A model generated the notes under the pieces. It worked only from the letters and a program-made list of their open reading frames with translations, had not been told where the DNA came from and made no database searches. From positions 1 to 57,487 of the forward strand of contig NZ_VVIW01000036.1 of the NCBI RefSeq assembly GCF_011682045.1: a stretch of DNA of 57,487 nt. Direction: 5' to 3'. Of this stretch, positions 1-8,878 are shown piece by piece. The stretch comes from Massilia aquatica (lineage in GTDB: Bacteria > Pseudomonadota > Gammaproteobacteria > Burkholderiales > Burkholderiaceae_D). Both the position numbers and the translations under genes were made by a program. Position 1 is the stretch's first letter. Each line of letters opens with the position of its first letter.

Positions 1-123
1 AGGAGGATGGACCGGCTATGCCAGCGAAGCAAAACCGGGACCGATCACCATGCTGCATGGGCTACAGCGCTTCGACAGCATGGTGCACGGCTGGAAACTT
101 GCAAAAATGTGGGCATAGCATAG

Positions 124-186
124 CGCGCAGGCGGGAACCCATAGCACCTACGATTAGCGAAAGTGCTATGGATCCCCGCCTGCGCG
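124..186. repeat. REP-like inverted repeat upstream of hemH
   Basis: Two 24-nt arms (124-147 and 163-186) are reverse complements at about 22 of 24 positions and enclose a 15-nt loop, so the transcript would form a long hairpin. The right arm contains a GC-rich CCCCGCCTGCGCGGGG core, which resembles dispersed extragenic palindromes of proteobacteria. Apart from this element and the hemH -10 box, I see no convincing gene in bases 1-319; the short ORFs there lack ribosome-binding sites. Confidence 0.6.
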
Positions 187-292
187 GGGACGACGTATCT
201 GAGGCTGGTGGTCCTACCGGGTCACGCGGTCTTAAAACCGGTTCAACCCGCGTAAATAATGCTGGGGTTTAACGCAGAACCCTATAATATCG

Positions 293-298
293 GCTCTT
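293..298 (+). promoter_or_regulatory. Candidate -10 box for hemH
   Basis: A perfect TATAAT lies 21 bases upstream of the hemH start codon. No good -35 hexamer is visible at 16-18 bp spacing, so this is a sequence-only candidate. Confidence 0.4.
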
Positions 299-319
299 CC
301 GCTCACGATCGCCGACTCC

Positions 320-1426
320 ATGTCCTTCCGCAAAGAACCCCCCTTCGCCCACGGCACCCCGACCCGCAACGCCGTGGTGCTGGTCAACCTGGGCACGCCC
401 GACGCGCCGACCACGCAGGCCGTGCGGCGTTACCTGAAGGAATTCCTGTCCGATCCGCGCGTGGTCGAAATTCCGCGCGCCATCTGGTGGATGATCTTGC
501 ATCTCATCATACTGCCATTTCGCTCCAGCAAATCGGCCGCGAAATACGCGTCGATCTGGACCAAGGAAGGCTCCCCCCTCAAAGTCCACACCCAGAAGCA
601 AGCCATCCTGCTGCGCGGCCTGCTGGGCGAGCGCGGTCATGATTCGGTGAAAGTGGTGATGGCGATGCGCTACGGCTCGCCGTCGCTGCCGGAAGTGCTG
701 GACCAGCTCAAGGCCGAGAACTGCGAGCGCATCGCCATCCTGCCGGCCTATCCGCAGTACTCGGGCACCACCACCGGCTCGATCAGCGACGCCGTGTTCG
801 CCCATTACGCGGGCGTGCGCAACGTACCGGAACTGCGCATGATCAAGCACTATCACGACAAGGATGGCTACATCGACGCCCTGCGCGATACCGTGCTGGC
901 GCACTGGAAAGTGAACGGGCGCGGCGACAAGCTGGTGATGAGCTTCCACGGCGTGCCGAAACGCACCCTGATGCTGGGCGACCCCTACCACTGCGAGTGC
1001 TACAAGACGGCGCGCCTGCTGGCGACCAGGCTGGGCCTGTCATCCGAGCAATACCTGGTCACCTTCCAGTCGCGCTTCGGCAAGGCCGAGTGGCTGCAGC
1101 CGTATACGGCGCCGACCCTGGTGCAGATGGCGAAGGATGGCCAGAAGCGCGTCGACCTGATCTGCCCCGGCTTTACCAGCGACTGCCTGGAAACGCTGGA
1201 AGAGATCGCCATGGAAGCGAAGCACGACTTCGAGACCGCCGGCGGCCGTGAATTCCACTACATCCCGTGCCTGAACGAGTCGCCCGGCTGGATCGCCGGC
1301 CTGGCCGATATTACCGAGCAGCACATGCTGGGATGGGATACGAAAGCCACGCCGGCCCAGCGCGAAGCCGAGAAGCAGGACAAGGAAACGGGCCGCCGCC
1401 ACGCACTGAAACTGGGCGCAAGCTGA
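320..1426 (+). CDS. hemH: Ferrochelatase
   Basis: Inserts ferrous iron into protoporphyrin IX, the last step of protoheme synthesis, at the cytoplasmic membrane face. The 368-residue product has the usual bacterial length. Family motifs appear in order: VVLVNLGTPDAP near the N-terminus, YPQYSGTTTGS, the active-site segment MSFHGVPKR with the conserved His, TFQSRFGKAEWLQPYT, and CPGFTSDCLETLEEI. The ATG follows the -10 box closely and has no strong Shine-Dalgarno sequence, but no upstream in-frame start fits the family better. It precedes the grpE-dnaK-dnaJ heat-shock cluster, a common arrangement in Burkholderiales. Confidence 0.96.
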   Translation: MSFRKEPPFAHGTPTRNAVVLVNLGTPDAPTTQAVRRYLKEFLSDPRVVEIPRAIWWMILHLIILPFRSSKSAAKYASIWTKEGSPLKVHTQKQAILLRGLLGERGHDSVKVVMAMRYGSPSLPEVLDQLKAENCERIAILPAYPQYSGTTTGSISDAVFAHYAGVRNVPELRMIKHYHDKDGYIDALRDTVLAHWKVNGRGDKLVMSFHGVPKRTLMLGDPYHCECYKTARLLATRLGLSSEQYLVTFQSRFGKAEWLQPYTAPTLVQMAKDGQKRVDLICPGFTSDCLETLEEIAMEAKHDFETAGGREFHYIPCLNESPGWIAGLADITEQHMLGWDTKATPAQREAEKQDKETGRRHALKLGAS

Positions 1427-1502
1427 CCGCCCGCCGCCCCTGCCGCTCTGCCTACCGCCGGCCTACCGCCGTGCGGCATTGACAGGCGCTATTTGCCGCC
1501 TG

Positions 1503-1604
1503 TTAAAATAGCGTTCCGTGCACACTCAGACCGGCGTAGCAGATCCAGGCCAGCGCGAGCACGGTGTAGGCAACAACGCTGGCGGCAATCAACGGCAACT
1601 TCAT
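1503..1604 (-). CDS. Tiny predicted membrane protein (33 aa)
   Basis: A 33-codon ORF on the minus strand starts MKLPLIAASVV and ends HGTLF. It is almost entirely hydrophobic and would form one transmembrane helix. A good Shine-Dalgarno sequence (CAGGGAG) sits 6-7 bases before the ATG, which is the main reason to believe it. It lies in the 420-bp gap between hemH and grpE, divergent from grpE. No family is recognised and function is unknown. Its base composition and codon use match the chromosome. Confidence 0.5.
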   Translation of the reverse strand: MKLPLIAASVVAYTVLALAWICYAGLSVHGTLF

Positions 1605-1750
1605 GTCGAACTCCCTGAAACAGCTTTGCGCGGGCGATGCACGCGCATGCGAGCTGGATGACTTCATGGTAGTCCGGGCCGCCGCGAAAAGAATCCCCTC
1701 ATTGGTAATATTTGTAACATTGCACTAAAAAGCAACGCTGTAGGATTCCC

Positions 1751-1778
1751 CTTGAAAATGTAGGTTATAGCCCCATCT
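1751..1778 (+). promoter_or_regulatory. Sigma-32 (RpoH) heat-shock promoter of grpE
   Basis: CTTGAAA (1751-1757), 13 bases, then CCCCATCT (1771-1778) matches the enterobacterial sigma-32 consensus CTTGAAA-N13-CCCCATnT at every defined position. The preceding C-rich bases also fit. It lies about 70 bp upstream of the grpE start. Confidence 0.85.
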
Positions 1779-1846
1779 GGGTCCCTATGTGGCTAGCAAG
1801 ACACCTCAAACAATTAGTTAAGTCATTGATTCCAGGAGCTTTTCCG

Positions 1847-2383
1847 ATGCAAGAGCAAGAAAATCCAGAAGTGTCGCAACCGTCCGACGAATCCGTCCAG
1901 GCCGCCGCGCCGGTAAATGGCGAGCCGAGCCTCGAAGAGCAGCTCAGCGCCACCGAAGCCAAACTGGCCGAGATGCACGACGCCTTCATGCGTGCCAAGG
2001 CCGAAGGCGAGAACATCCGCCGGCGCGCCCAGGAAGACGTCAACAAGGCGCACAAATTCGCCATCGAAAGCTTCGCCGAAGCCATGGTGCCGGTGCGCGA
2101 CAGCCTCGAAATGGCGCTCAAGGTCGAGTCGCCATCGATCGAGTCGCTGAAGGAAGGCGTCGAAATGACCCTCAAGCAGCTGACCTCGGCGTTCGAGAAG
2201 AACAAGCTGGTCGAAGTGCTGCCGGCCCAGGGCGACAAGCTCGATCCGATGAAGCACCAGGCCGTGGCCGTGGTCCCGGCCGAGCAGGAAGCCAATACCG
2301 TGGTCAGCGTGCTGCAAAAAGGCTATATGATCGCCGACCGTTTGTTGCGTCCAGCCATCGTTACCGCAGCGCAAGCAAAATAA
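1847..2383 (+). CDS. grpE: Nucleotide exchange factor GrpE
   Basis: Cytoplasmic cochaperone that releases ADP from DnaK. The 178-residue protein has an acidic, disordered N-terminus, a long charged helix (about residues 35-90, with [20 protein letters not shown]) that would form the dimer coiled coil, and the C-terminal beta domain ending near [19 protein letters not shown], a GrpE signature. The start at 1847 is chosen over an in-frame ATG at 1787 because AGGAG precedes it by about 9 bases and because the 20 extra residues are not typical of GrpE. A sigma-32 promoter lies upstream and dnaK follows after 91 bp. Confidence 0.95.
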   Translation: MQEQENPEVSQPSDESVQAAAPVNGEPSLEEQLSATEAKLAEMHDAFMRAKAEGENIRRRAQEDVNKAHKFAIESFAEAMVPVRDSLEMALKVESPSIESLKEGVEMTLKQLTSAFEKNKLVEVLPAQGDKLDPMKHQAVAVVPAEQEANTVVSVLQKGYMIADRLLRPAIVTAAQAK

Positions 2384-2407
2384 ATACGGTGTGCTCTCTT
2401 GCAAGGT

Positions 2408-2435
2408 CTTGAAAGCACGCAGTTTTTCCACATAT
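2408..2435 (+). promoter_or_regulatory. Second sigma-32-like promoter, upstream of dnaK
   Basis: CTTGAAA (2408-2414), 13 bases, then CCACATAT (2428-2435) matches the sigma-32 consensus except for one base in the -10 element. Spacing is identical to that of the grpE promoter. It would let dnaK be transcribed independently of grpE. Confidence 0.7.
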
Positions 2436-2474
2436 TCAAGTCATCTGAAACTAAGTAATTAAAAGGAAAAAATC

Positions 2475-4415
2475 ATGGGCAGAATTATCGGTATTGACCT
2501 TGGCACGACGAACTCTTGCGTGGCCATCATGGAAAACGGTCAGCCAAAGGTAATCGAGAACGCAGAAGGCGCGCGTACGACGCCTTCCATTATTGCTTAC
2601 CAAGAAGATGGCGAAATCCTCGTTGGCGCACCGGCCAAGCGCCAGGCCGTCACCAATCCGAAGAACACGTTGTTCGCGGTCAAGCGCCTGATCGGCCGTA
2701 AGTTCGACGAAAAAGAAGTGCAGAAAGATATCGGCCTGATGCCATATTCGATCATCAAAGCCGACAACGGCGATGCATGGATCGGCGTGCGCGACAAAAA
2801 ACTGGCGGCTCAGCAAATCTCCGCTGAAGTCCTGCGCAAAATGAAAAAAACCGCTGAAGACTACCTCGGCGAAGAAGTGACCGAAGCGGTCATCACCGTG
2901 CCTGCGTACTTCAACGATTCGCAGCGCCAGGCCACCAAAGACGCCGGCCGTATCGCCGGTCTCGACGTCAAGCGCATCATCAACGAGCCAACCGCGGCAG
3001 CGCTGGCGTTCGGCCTCGACAAAACCGACAAGGGCGACCGCAAGATCGCCGTGTATGACCTGGGCGGCGGCACGTTCGACGTCTCGATCATCGAAATCGC
3101 CGATGTCGATGGCGAAAAGCAGTTCGAAGTGCTGTCCACCAACGGCGACACTTTCCTCGGCGGCGAAGACTTCGACCAGCGCATCATCGATTACATCATC
3201 GACGAATTCAAGAAGATCAACGGCCTGGACCTGAAAAAAGATCCGATCGCCCTGCAGCGCATCAAGGCCTCGGCCGAGCGCGCCAAGATCGAACTGTCGT
3301 CCTCGCAGCAGACCGAAATCAACGAGCCGTACATCGCCATGGCGAACGGCGCGCCGGTCCACCTGAACCTGAAAATGACCCGCGCCAAGCTCGAATCGCT
3401 GGTCGAGGAACTGATCGCGGCCACCATCGAGCCATGCAAGATGGCGATCAAGGATGCCGGCGTCAAAGTGTCCGACATCGACGACATCATCCTGGTCGGC
3501 GGCATGACCCGTATGCCGAAGGTGCAGGAAAAGGTCAAGGAATTCTTCGGCAAGGAGCCGCGCAAGGACGTCAATCCGGATGAAGCCGTCGCTGTCGGCG
3601 CCGCCATCCAGGGCGCCGTGCTGTCGGGCGAGCGCAAGGACTTGCTGCTGCTGGACGTGACCCCGCTGTCGCTGGGTATCGAAACCATGGGCGGCGTGAT
3701 GACCAAGATGATCCACAAGAACACCACGATCCCGACCAAGTTCAGCCAGGTGTTTTCGACCGCCGAAGACAACCAGCCTGCGGTGACGATCAAGGTGTTC
3801 CAGGGCGAGCGTGAAATCGCGGCCGGCAACAAGGGCCTGGGCGAATTCAACCTCGAAGGCATCCCGCCGGCATCGCGCGGCACGCCGCAGATCGAAGTGA
3901 CCTTCGACATCGACGCCAACGGCATTTTGCACGTCGGCGCGAAAGACAAGGCCACCGGCAAAGAGAACAAGATCACGATCAAGGCCAACTCCGGCCTGAC
4001 CGAAGCCGAAATCCAGAAAATGGTGAAAGACGCCGAAGTCAACGCCGAAGAAGACAAGAAGGTCAAGGAACTGGCCGAATCGCGCAACCAGGCCGATAAC
4101 CTGGTGCACTCGACCCGCAAGTCGCTGACCGAATACGGCGACAAGCTCGACGCTGGCGAGAAAGAAGCCATTGACGCGGCGATCACCGACGTCGAAGGCG
4201 CGATCAAGTCCGGCGACAAGGCCGAGATCGATGCCAAGATCGAAAAACTGTCGGCTGCGTCGCAAAAGCTGGGCGAGAAGATGTACGCCGACCAGCAGGC
4301 GCAGCAAGCTGCCGGCGGCGCTGACGCCGGCCAGCAGGCAGGCGGCGCTGAAGGCAAGCCTGCCCAGGACGACGTGATCGACGCCGACTTCAAGGAAGTC
4401 AAAGACGCCAAGTAA
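2475..4415 (+). CDS. dnaK: Molecular chaperone DnaK (Hsp70)
   Basis: ATP-dependent Hsp70 chaperone of the cytoplasm, working with DnaJ and GrpE. The 646-residue protein has the nucleotide-binding domain (about 1-385) starting [19 protein letters not shown], the second phosphate motif [14 protein letters not shown], the linker and start of the substrate domain at [14 protein letters not shown], a helical lid, and the conserved acidic tail [16 protein letters not shown] precedes the ATG. Codon use is typical of a highly expressed gene. It lies between grpE and dnaJ and is followed by two stem-loops. Confidence 0.98.
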   Translation: MGRIIGIDLGTTNSCVAIMENGQPKVIENAEGARTTPSIIAYQEDGEILVGAPAKRQAVTNPKNTLFAVKRLIGRKFDEKEVQKDIGLMPYSIIKADNGDAWIGVRDKKLAAQQISAEVLRKMKKTAEDYLGEEVTEAVITVPAYFNDSQRQATKDAGRIAGLDVKRIINEPTAAALAFGLDKTDKGDRKIAVYDLGGGTFDVSIIEIADVDGEKQFEVLSTNGDTFLGGEDFDQRIIDYIIDEFKKINGLDLKKDPIALQRIKASAERAKIELSSSQQTEINEPYIAMANGAPVHLNLKMTRAKLESLVEELIAATIEPCKMAIKDAGVKVSDIDDIILVGGMTRMPKVQEKVKEFFGKEPRKDVNPDEAVAVGAAIQGAVLSGERKDLLLLDVTPLSLGIETMGGVMTKMIHKNTTIPTKFSQVFSTAEDNQPAVTIKVFQGEREIAAGNKGLGEFNLEGIPPASRGTPQIEVTFDIDANGILHVGAKDKATGKENKITIKANSGLTEAEIQKMVKDAEVNAEEDKKVKELAESRNQADNLVHSTRKSLTEYGDKLDAGEKEAIDAAITDVEGAIKSGDKAEIDAKIEKLSAASQKLGEKMYADQQAQQAAGGADAGQQAGGAEGKPAQDDVIDADFKEVKDAK

Positions 4416-4433
4416 TTGATGCCGGTGCAAGGT

Positions 4434-4457
4434 GCGGGCTGCTGCAGAGCAGCCCGC
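4434..4457 (+). other. Strong stem-loop after dnaK without a U-tract
   Basis: A perfect 10-bp stem (GCGGGCTGCT pairing with AGCAGCCCGC) closes a 4-nt loop, 18 bases after the dnaK stop. No T-run follows, so on its own it is not a canonical intrinsic terminator. It may protect the 3' end of the dnaK mRNA or attenuate read-through. Confidence 0.6.
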
Positions 4458-4483
4458 GCCAAATCGAGCAAAGGCGACGACAA

Positions 4484-4512
4484 GCCGAGCCCTCCCGCGG
4501 CTCGGTTTTTTT
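4484..4512 (+). terminator. Rho-independent terminator between dnaK and dnaJ
   Basis: The stem CCGAGCC (4485-4491) pairs with GGCTCGG (4499-4505) and is followed directly by seven T residues. It lies about 44 bp before dnaJ, so it probably lowers dnaJ expression relative to dnaK unless dnaJ has its own promoter. Confidence 0.85.
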
Positions 4513-4555
4513 GCATAAACAGTAGCGTAGTAGCTAGACAGCAAGGTGCCGACAA

Positions 4556-5692
4556 ATGGCAAAGCGTGATTTTTATCAGATCCTCGGGGTCGCCAAGAAT
4601 GCTTCTGAAGAAGAAATCAAGAAGTCGTATCGCAAGCTTGCGATGAAATACCATCCGGACCGCAATCCGGACAGTAAGGAATCGGAAGAGAAGTTCAAGG
4701 AAGTCAAAGAAGCGTACGAAATGCTGACCAATCCGGAGAAGCGCGAAGCGTACGACCGCTATGGTCACGCGGGTGTCGATCCGAACATGGGTGGCGGCGG
4801 CGGTGGCGGCTTCGGCGGCGGCGCCGGTGGTTTCCCGGACAGCTTCGGCGATATCTTCGGCGACATTTTCGGCGGCGGCGGCCGCGGGCGCAGTTCCGGC
4901 CCGCAGGTGTACCGCGGCGCCGACATGCGCATGGGCTTCGAGATCACGCTCGAGCAGGCGGCGCACGGCCACACCCAGGAATTGCGCATCCCGAGCTGGG
5001 ACAAGTGCGAAACCTGCCACGGCAGCGGCGCCAAGCCGGGCACCTCGCCGGTCACCTGCACCCAGTGCGGCGGCCACGGCCAGACGCGCGTGCAGCAAGG
5101 CTTCTTCAGCATCCAGCAAACCTGCTCGCGTTGCCAGGGCAGCGGCAAGATCATTGCCGAACCGTGCGCGCCGTGCGGCGGCGAAGGCATGATCAAGCGC
5201 CAGAAGATCCAGGAAGTCAGTATTCCGGCCGGTATCGAAAGCGGCGTCAGCATCCGTTACAAGGGACTCGGCCAGCCGGGCACCAACGGCGGGCCGCCGG
5301 GCGACCTGTTGATCGAAGTACGGGTCAAGCCGCACTCGGTGTTCAACCGCGAAGGCGACGACCTGCATTGCGAAATGCCGATCTCATTCGTCAAGGCAAC
5401 CCTGGGCGGCGAAATCGAAGTGCCTACCCTGTCCGGCAAGGTCTCGTTTGCGATTCCTGAAGGCACGCAATCGGGCCGCACGTTCCGCCTGAAAGCGAAG
5501 GGCATCAAGGGCATGCGTTCCGGCTATCCGGGTGACCTGTTCTGCCACGTGGCGGTCGAAACGCCGGTCAAGCTGACCGACAAGCAAAAAGACCTGCTGC
5601 GCGAATTCGAGCGCCTGACGGTCGAAGGCGGCGGCAAGCATAGTCCGCAGAGCAAGGGCTGGATGGACAAGGTGAAAGATTTTTTCGAATAA
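4556..5692 (+). CDS. dnaJ: Chaperone DnaJ (Hsp40)
   Basis: Cochaperone that delivers substrates to DnaK and stimulates its ATPase. The 378-residue protein is a class A Hsp40. It has a J domain with HPD at residues 33-35, a glycine/phenylalanine-rich linker (about 75-110), four zinc-binding CxxCxGxG-type repeats ([32 protein letters not shown]), and two C-terminal beta domains. The last zinc repeat reads GEG rather than GxG-type GSG, which is within family variation. It is separated from dnaK by a terminator and followed by another. Confidence 0.97.
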   Translation: MAKRDFYQILGVAKNASEEEIKKSYRKLAMKYHPDRNPDSKESEEKFKEVKEAYEMLTNPEKREAYDRYGHAGVDPNMGGGGGGGFGGGAGGFPDSFGDIFGDIFGGGGRGRSSGPQVYRGADMRMGFEITLEQAAHGHTQELRIPSWDKCETCHGSGAKPGTSPVTCTQCGGHGQTRVQQGFFSIQQTCSRCQGSGKIIAEPCAPCGGEGMIKRQKIQEVSIPAGIESGVSIRYKGLGQPGTNGGPPGDLLIEVRVKPHSVFNREGDDLHCEMPISFVKATLGGEIEVPTLSGKVSFAIPEGTQSGRTFRLKAKGIKGMRSGYPGDLFCHVAVETPVKLTDKQKDLLREFERLTVEGGGKHSPQSKGWMDKVKDFFE

Positions 5693-5719
5693 GGCGGGCC
5701 TAGCCACGCGTATTCATTC

Positions 5720-5761
5720 AACCGCTGAATTCGGCCCACGGCCCTGTCAGCGGTTTTTTTT
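5720..5761 (+). terminator. Rho-independent terminator after dnaJ
   Basis: AACCGCTGA (5720-5728) pairs with TCAGCGGTT (5747-5755) and runs into eight T residues. It ends the grpE-dnaK-dnaJ unit just before the carbonic anhydrase gene. Confidence 0.85.
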
Positions 5762-5779
5762 CGAACACACAGGACAGAT

Positions 5780-6439
5780 ATGACTCAAGCACAATACGAT
5801 ATCGACGCGCTCTTCAAACGCAACCGCGACTGGGCTGCGGCGATGGTGGCCCGGGATGAGAATTTCTTCAAGGCCCTGACCGCCCAGCAGTCGCCGGAGT
5901 ATCTGTGGATCGGCTGTTCCGACAGCCGCGTGCCGGCCAATGAGCTGCTGGGACTGGCGCCGGGCGAACTGTTCGTCCATCGCAATATCGCCAACGTGGT
6001 GGTGCATTCCGACCTGAACTGCCTGACCGTGTTGCAGTTCGCCATCGACGTGCTCAAGGTCAAGCACGTCATCATTTGCGGGCACTACGGCTGCTCGGGC
6101 GTGCACGCGGCCATGATCAACAAGCGCGTGGGCCTGGCCGACAACTGGCTGCGCCATGTGCAGGATGTGCAGCAAAAGCACGAAAAATACCTGGGCGATG
6201 TATTGCCGTCGCGCGCGCGCGCCGACCGCTTGTGCGAGCTGAACGTGACCGAGCAGGTGGTCAACACAGCGCAAACCACGGTGGTGCAGGATGCCTGGGA
6301 ACGCGGCCAGCCGCTGACGGTGCACGGCTGGGTGTACGGCCTGCACGACGGCTTGCTGCGCGACCTGGGCATGAGCGTGAGCGGCGCCGATGAACTGGCG
6401 CCGAAACTGGCGGCGCGCTTGCTCGAGTATCAGGAATAA
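5780..6439 (+). CDS. can: Beta-class carbonic anhydrase
   Basis: Cytoplasmic zinc enzyme interconverting CO2 and bicarbonate, supplying bicarbonate for carboxylations. The 219-residue product resembles E. coli Can over its whole length. Zinc ligands are visible as Cys46 and Asp48 of CSDSR with the partner Arg50, and His102 and Cys105 of CGHYGC. Other family segments are GELFVHRNIANVV and VHGWVYGLHDGLLRDL. AGGACA precedes the ATG. It has its own transcription unit after the dnaJ terminator, and a convergent gene follows. Confidence 0.95.
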   Translation: MTQAQYDIDALFKRNRDWAAAMVARDENFFKALTAQQSPEYLWIGCSDSRVPANELLGLAPGELFVHRNIANVVVHSDLNCLTVLQFAIDVLKVKHVIICGHYGCSGVHAAMINKRVGLADNWLRHVQDVQQKHEKYLGDVLPSRARADRLCELNVTEQVVNTAQTTVVQDAWERGQPLTVHGWVYGLHDGLLRDLGMSVSGADELAPKLAARLLEYQE

Positions 6440-6466
6440 ACGCGGCGGGGCGCGCGCCTCCCCTGG

Positions 6467-7294
6467 TCAGGGTGTCTGGCCAGGCGCCAGGCACATGTAG
6501 AATTTGCCGTCGTTTCTCGTCACTTTGACACCGGCGAACTTACCTTCCGCCACGACGATATCGACATTGTGATCCTCGCGCGTCCTGGCGTTATAGGTAA
6601 ATTTCTTCGACCCATACTCACCCATGTGCAACATGATCATCTCGGTGTTGCCTTGTTTTAGGTCATATTCCTGATCGAACACGCGCAGCACACCCTGTTG
6701 CACGCGGTAGGTGATCGGGTATTTCTTTTTCTTGCTGCCATTCGTCACGCAGCTGAGTTCCATTTCGACATCGAGCACGTGGCCGTACAGCGAGAAAAGC
6801 GTGGGCGCCTGCAGAGGTTTGGGCACCGGTACCGTACATTGGACCGCCAACTGATCGTCTATGACGGCAATGTAGATGTTCCCTTGCTCGCTCCCGGCAA
6901 TGGCAAGGTGAACGTCGTTGTCGCTTGCGTTTACCTGGAGCTTGAGCGCCCCGTCTGGAGCCAGGCTGCGCAGCAGGGAGACATCGTCCCGCAGGACGCC
7001 TTTCATCTTCCCGGATGAGAACGTTCCGTCCTCCGCAATGCGAATCGAGCCTCCGGGGCGCTTGCTATCCGCGACCTTGACCTGTTCCTGTGTACAGTCG
7101 GCGTCGTAGGTCCCCGCAAGCAGCTTGAGCAGCGGCGCCGAGCCGTACCAGACCGGTGCCGCTGACGCTGGTGCTGGTGCGGCTGCCGGTGCGGCAGCTG
7201 CGGCCGTGGAGCTGAACAGGAGGGCAGCGCACCCGCCCACGACAGCCGCGACGCAGCGCGCCGTCATCGGAACAGCATGAAATTGAACTGCCAT
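6467..7294 (-). CDS. Secreted protein of unknown function
   Basis: A 275-residue protein with an N-terminal signal sequence: an Arg, then a hydrophobic stretch up to about residue 33 and an Ala-rich putative cleavage region, followed by an Ala/Pro linker to about residue 47. The rest looks like a beta-rich globular domain. It contains four cysteines (in DCTQEQV, QCTVPV, LSCVTN, MCLAPG), an even number consistent with periplasmic disulfides. GGAG lies 9 bases before the chosen ATG; an in-frame ATG nine codons later is an alternative. No family is recognised. It is convergent with can and downstream of the alpha carbonic anhydrase promoter region only by orientation. Confidence 0.75.
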   Translation of the reverse strand: MAVQFHAVPMTARCVAAVVGGCAALLFSSTAAAAAPAAAPAPASAAPVWYGSAPLLKLLAGTYDADCTQEQVKVADSKRPGGSIRIAEDGTFSSGKMKGVLRDDVSLLRSLAPDGALKLQVNASDNDVHLAIAGSEQGNIYIAVIDDQLAVQCTVPVPKPLQAPTLFSLYGHVLDVEMELSCVTNGSKKKKYPITYRVQQGVLRVFDQEYDLKQGNTEMIMLHMGEYGSKKFTYNARTREDHNVDIVVAEGKFAGVKVTRNDGKFYMCLAPGQTP

Positions 7295-7438
7295 GGCCTG
7301 CGACTCCAGTCTTGATTAGATTGCCAGAGCGGCCATTTTGGTTGTTAAGTAACTTTTTGTCAACGAAACACATGTCGTTCATCGAGCTCAAACGCCCGAC
7401 AATTGCCCCGCCAGCAGGTTCGCGGCGGGGATCCCGGT

Positions 7439-8263
7439 TTAGTTGTTTTCCTTGATCACACGTCCGTTCAGGTGCTGCACCGGACGGGCGTTGTGCTTGT
7501 ACAGCTTGTGAAACTGGGCCAGCTGCGCCTTCGACATGTCGACCGGCGTCTTCAGCACGAACCAGTTCGCTTCTTCGCTGCACGGCGGCGTGGTCAGCGA
7601 GCCGGGGAAGTTGTAATAACCCTGGGTCGGCGGCAAAATGCCCATCATGTCGATGGTCACGCCATCGACCGCCTGCTCGACTTCGGCTTCCTTCGGCAGG
7701 TTGTTGAAGATATTTGTCAGCGCCGGGTTTTCCTTGCCCAGCTTGAACAGCACCGCGACCACGGCCAGCTTGTTGTCCGCGTTCTTGTGCACCAGGTGCA
7801 GTCCCAGCGGATACTGCTTGCCGTTGATGCGCTCTTCGCTCGGCGTATGGAAATGAAATTGCAGCAATTCATGGCGCACGCCGCTGATCGAGATCCCGCT
7901 GCCCGGCGCATAATTGACCTGCACCGTGTGGCCGTTATCGATGATCCTCAAAGGCGACGGCTGGTATTCGAACAGGATCGGGGCGAGCGTGGACTTGGTC
8001 GTCGCGTTGGTGCGGATATCGATCGGCGACTGTGCGTGACCGGTCTTGCAGACCACATAGTCGGACTTGATGCCGCCCCAGCGCTTCGGCCCGGTCTTGC
8101 CGGAATAGGTCCACTCATGCGGGGCGTGGGCGCCGTGGGCGGCGGGTGCCGCCGGTGCTGCTGCCGCGGCCGGCGCTGGCGCCTCGGCCGGGTCCTGGGC
8201 TTGCACCGGCAATGGCAGGATGGCGGCCAGCGCCAGCGAAACGACGGTCATACGTGAAAACAT
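7439..8263 (-). CDS. Alpha-class carbonic anhydrase, periplasmic
   Basis: Hydrates CO2 in the periplasm. The 274-residue precursor starts MFSRMTVVSLALA with a signal peptide ending near PVQAQ, followed by an Ala/Pro-rich linker. The catalytic domain shows HEWTYSG, QSPIDIRTNA, the zinc-ligand strand QFHFHTPSEE with two His, the third His in LHLVHKN, and LTTPPCSEEANWFV. The start at 8263 is chosen because AAAGGAA precedes it and a signal peptide follows at once; the longer reading frame adds 35 unlikely residues. With can, the locus holds both a cytoplasmic and an exported carbonic anhydrase of unrelated folds. Confidence 0.93.
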   Translation of the reverse strand: MFSRMTVVSLALAAILPLPVQAQDPAEAPAPAAAAAPAAPAAHGAHAPHEWTYSGKTGPKRWGGIKSDYVVCKTGHAQSPIDIRTNATTKSTLAPILFEYQPSPLRIIDNGHTVQVNYAPGSGISISGVRHELLQFHFHTPSEERINGKQYPLGLHLVHKNADNKLAVVAVLFKLGKENPALTNIFNNLPKEAEVEQAVDGVTIDMMGILPPTQGYYNFPGSLTTPPCSEEANWFVLKTPVDMSKAQLAQFHKLYKHNARPVQHLNGRVIKENN

Positions 8264-8486
8264 GTGAATTCCTTTGATCGAATGGGGTAACGTATGGAGT
8301 GGCGTCGCGGCGGGGGCATGGCCGCACAAAACACAGGGACGCGTCGTGGCGCTCGCTCTGTCCGGCAATACTATCTTGTCCTAGCGCAAGTAAATACAAG
8401 AAAGTACGTACTTGCTGCAAGGAAACAACACACTGCTGGCGCGGCCCCGTCCGCCCAAGCGTGGAAAATATTAATGGAGTAATAAT

Positions 8487-8855
8487 TTGAATCAGGACAT
8501 TCATCGGCTGGACACCATTCGGACCCTGGCGCGCACCTTTGTCGAGGAACGCGACTGGGGCCAGTTCCATACGCCTAAGAATCTATCGTCGGCGCTGTCG
8601 GTGGAAGCGGCCGAGCTGCTGGAACATTTCCAGTGGCTCAAGACGGGCACGCAGGAAGAACTCGGTGCGGAAAAACTTGTGCAGGTGCGCCACGAAATGG
8701 CCGACGTGCTGGTCTACCTGGTGTTGCTGGCGGACCAGCTCGATGTCGACCTGGGCGCGGCGGTGCAGGAAAAGATGGTGCTCAACCGGGCCAAATACCC
8801 GGCCGATAAGGTGCGCGGCGATGCGCGCAAATACCACGAATACCCGCCGGACTGA
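8487..8855 (+). CDS. MazG-like nucleotide pyrophosphohydrolase
   Basis: Predicted house-cleaning enzyme of the MazG/dCTPase (all-alpha NTP-PPase) superfamily, which hydrolyses NTPs or dNTPs to NMP and pyrophosphate. The 122-residue protein has the metal-binding helices EAAELLEHFQW and EMADVLVYLVLLAD, which supply the ExxE and ExxD acidic residues. It reads from a TTG start with GGAG seven bases upstream; no ATG exists near the N-terminus. Exact substrate cannot be told from sequence. Confidence 0.85.
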   Translation: MNQDIHRLDTIRTLARTFVEERDWGQFHTPKNLSSALSVEAAELLEHFQWLKTGTQEELGAEKLVQVRHEMADVLVYLVLLADQLDVDLGAAVQEKMVLNRAKYPADKVRGDARKYHEYPPD

Positions 8856-8878
8856 GCCGGCGGGAATGCCAGCCAGCC

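Noticed and set aside
141-170. CIRCE/HrcA operator upstream of hemH
   Set aside because: The GTGCTAT half-sites only superficially resemble CIRCE; the arms continue into a longer REP-like hairpin.
2451-4562. 703-codon open frame on the minus strand, opposite dnaK
   Set aside because: It mirrors dnaK codons, is rich in shadow-typical His/Asp/Val/Arg runs, and has no ribosome-binding site or family pattern.
3191-5368. 725-codon minus-strand open frame over dnaK/dnaJ
   Set aside because: Antisense shadow of two certain genes in high-GC DNA, where long open antisense frames are common.
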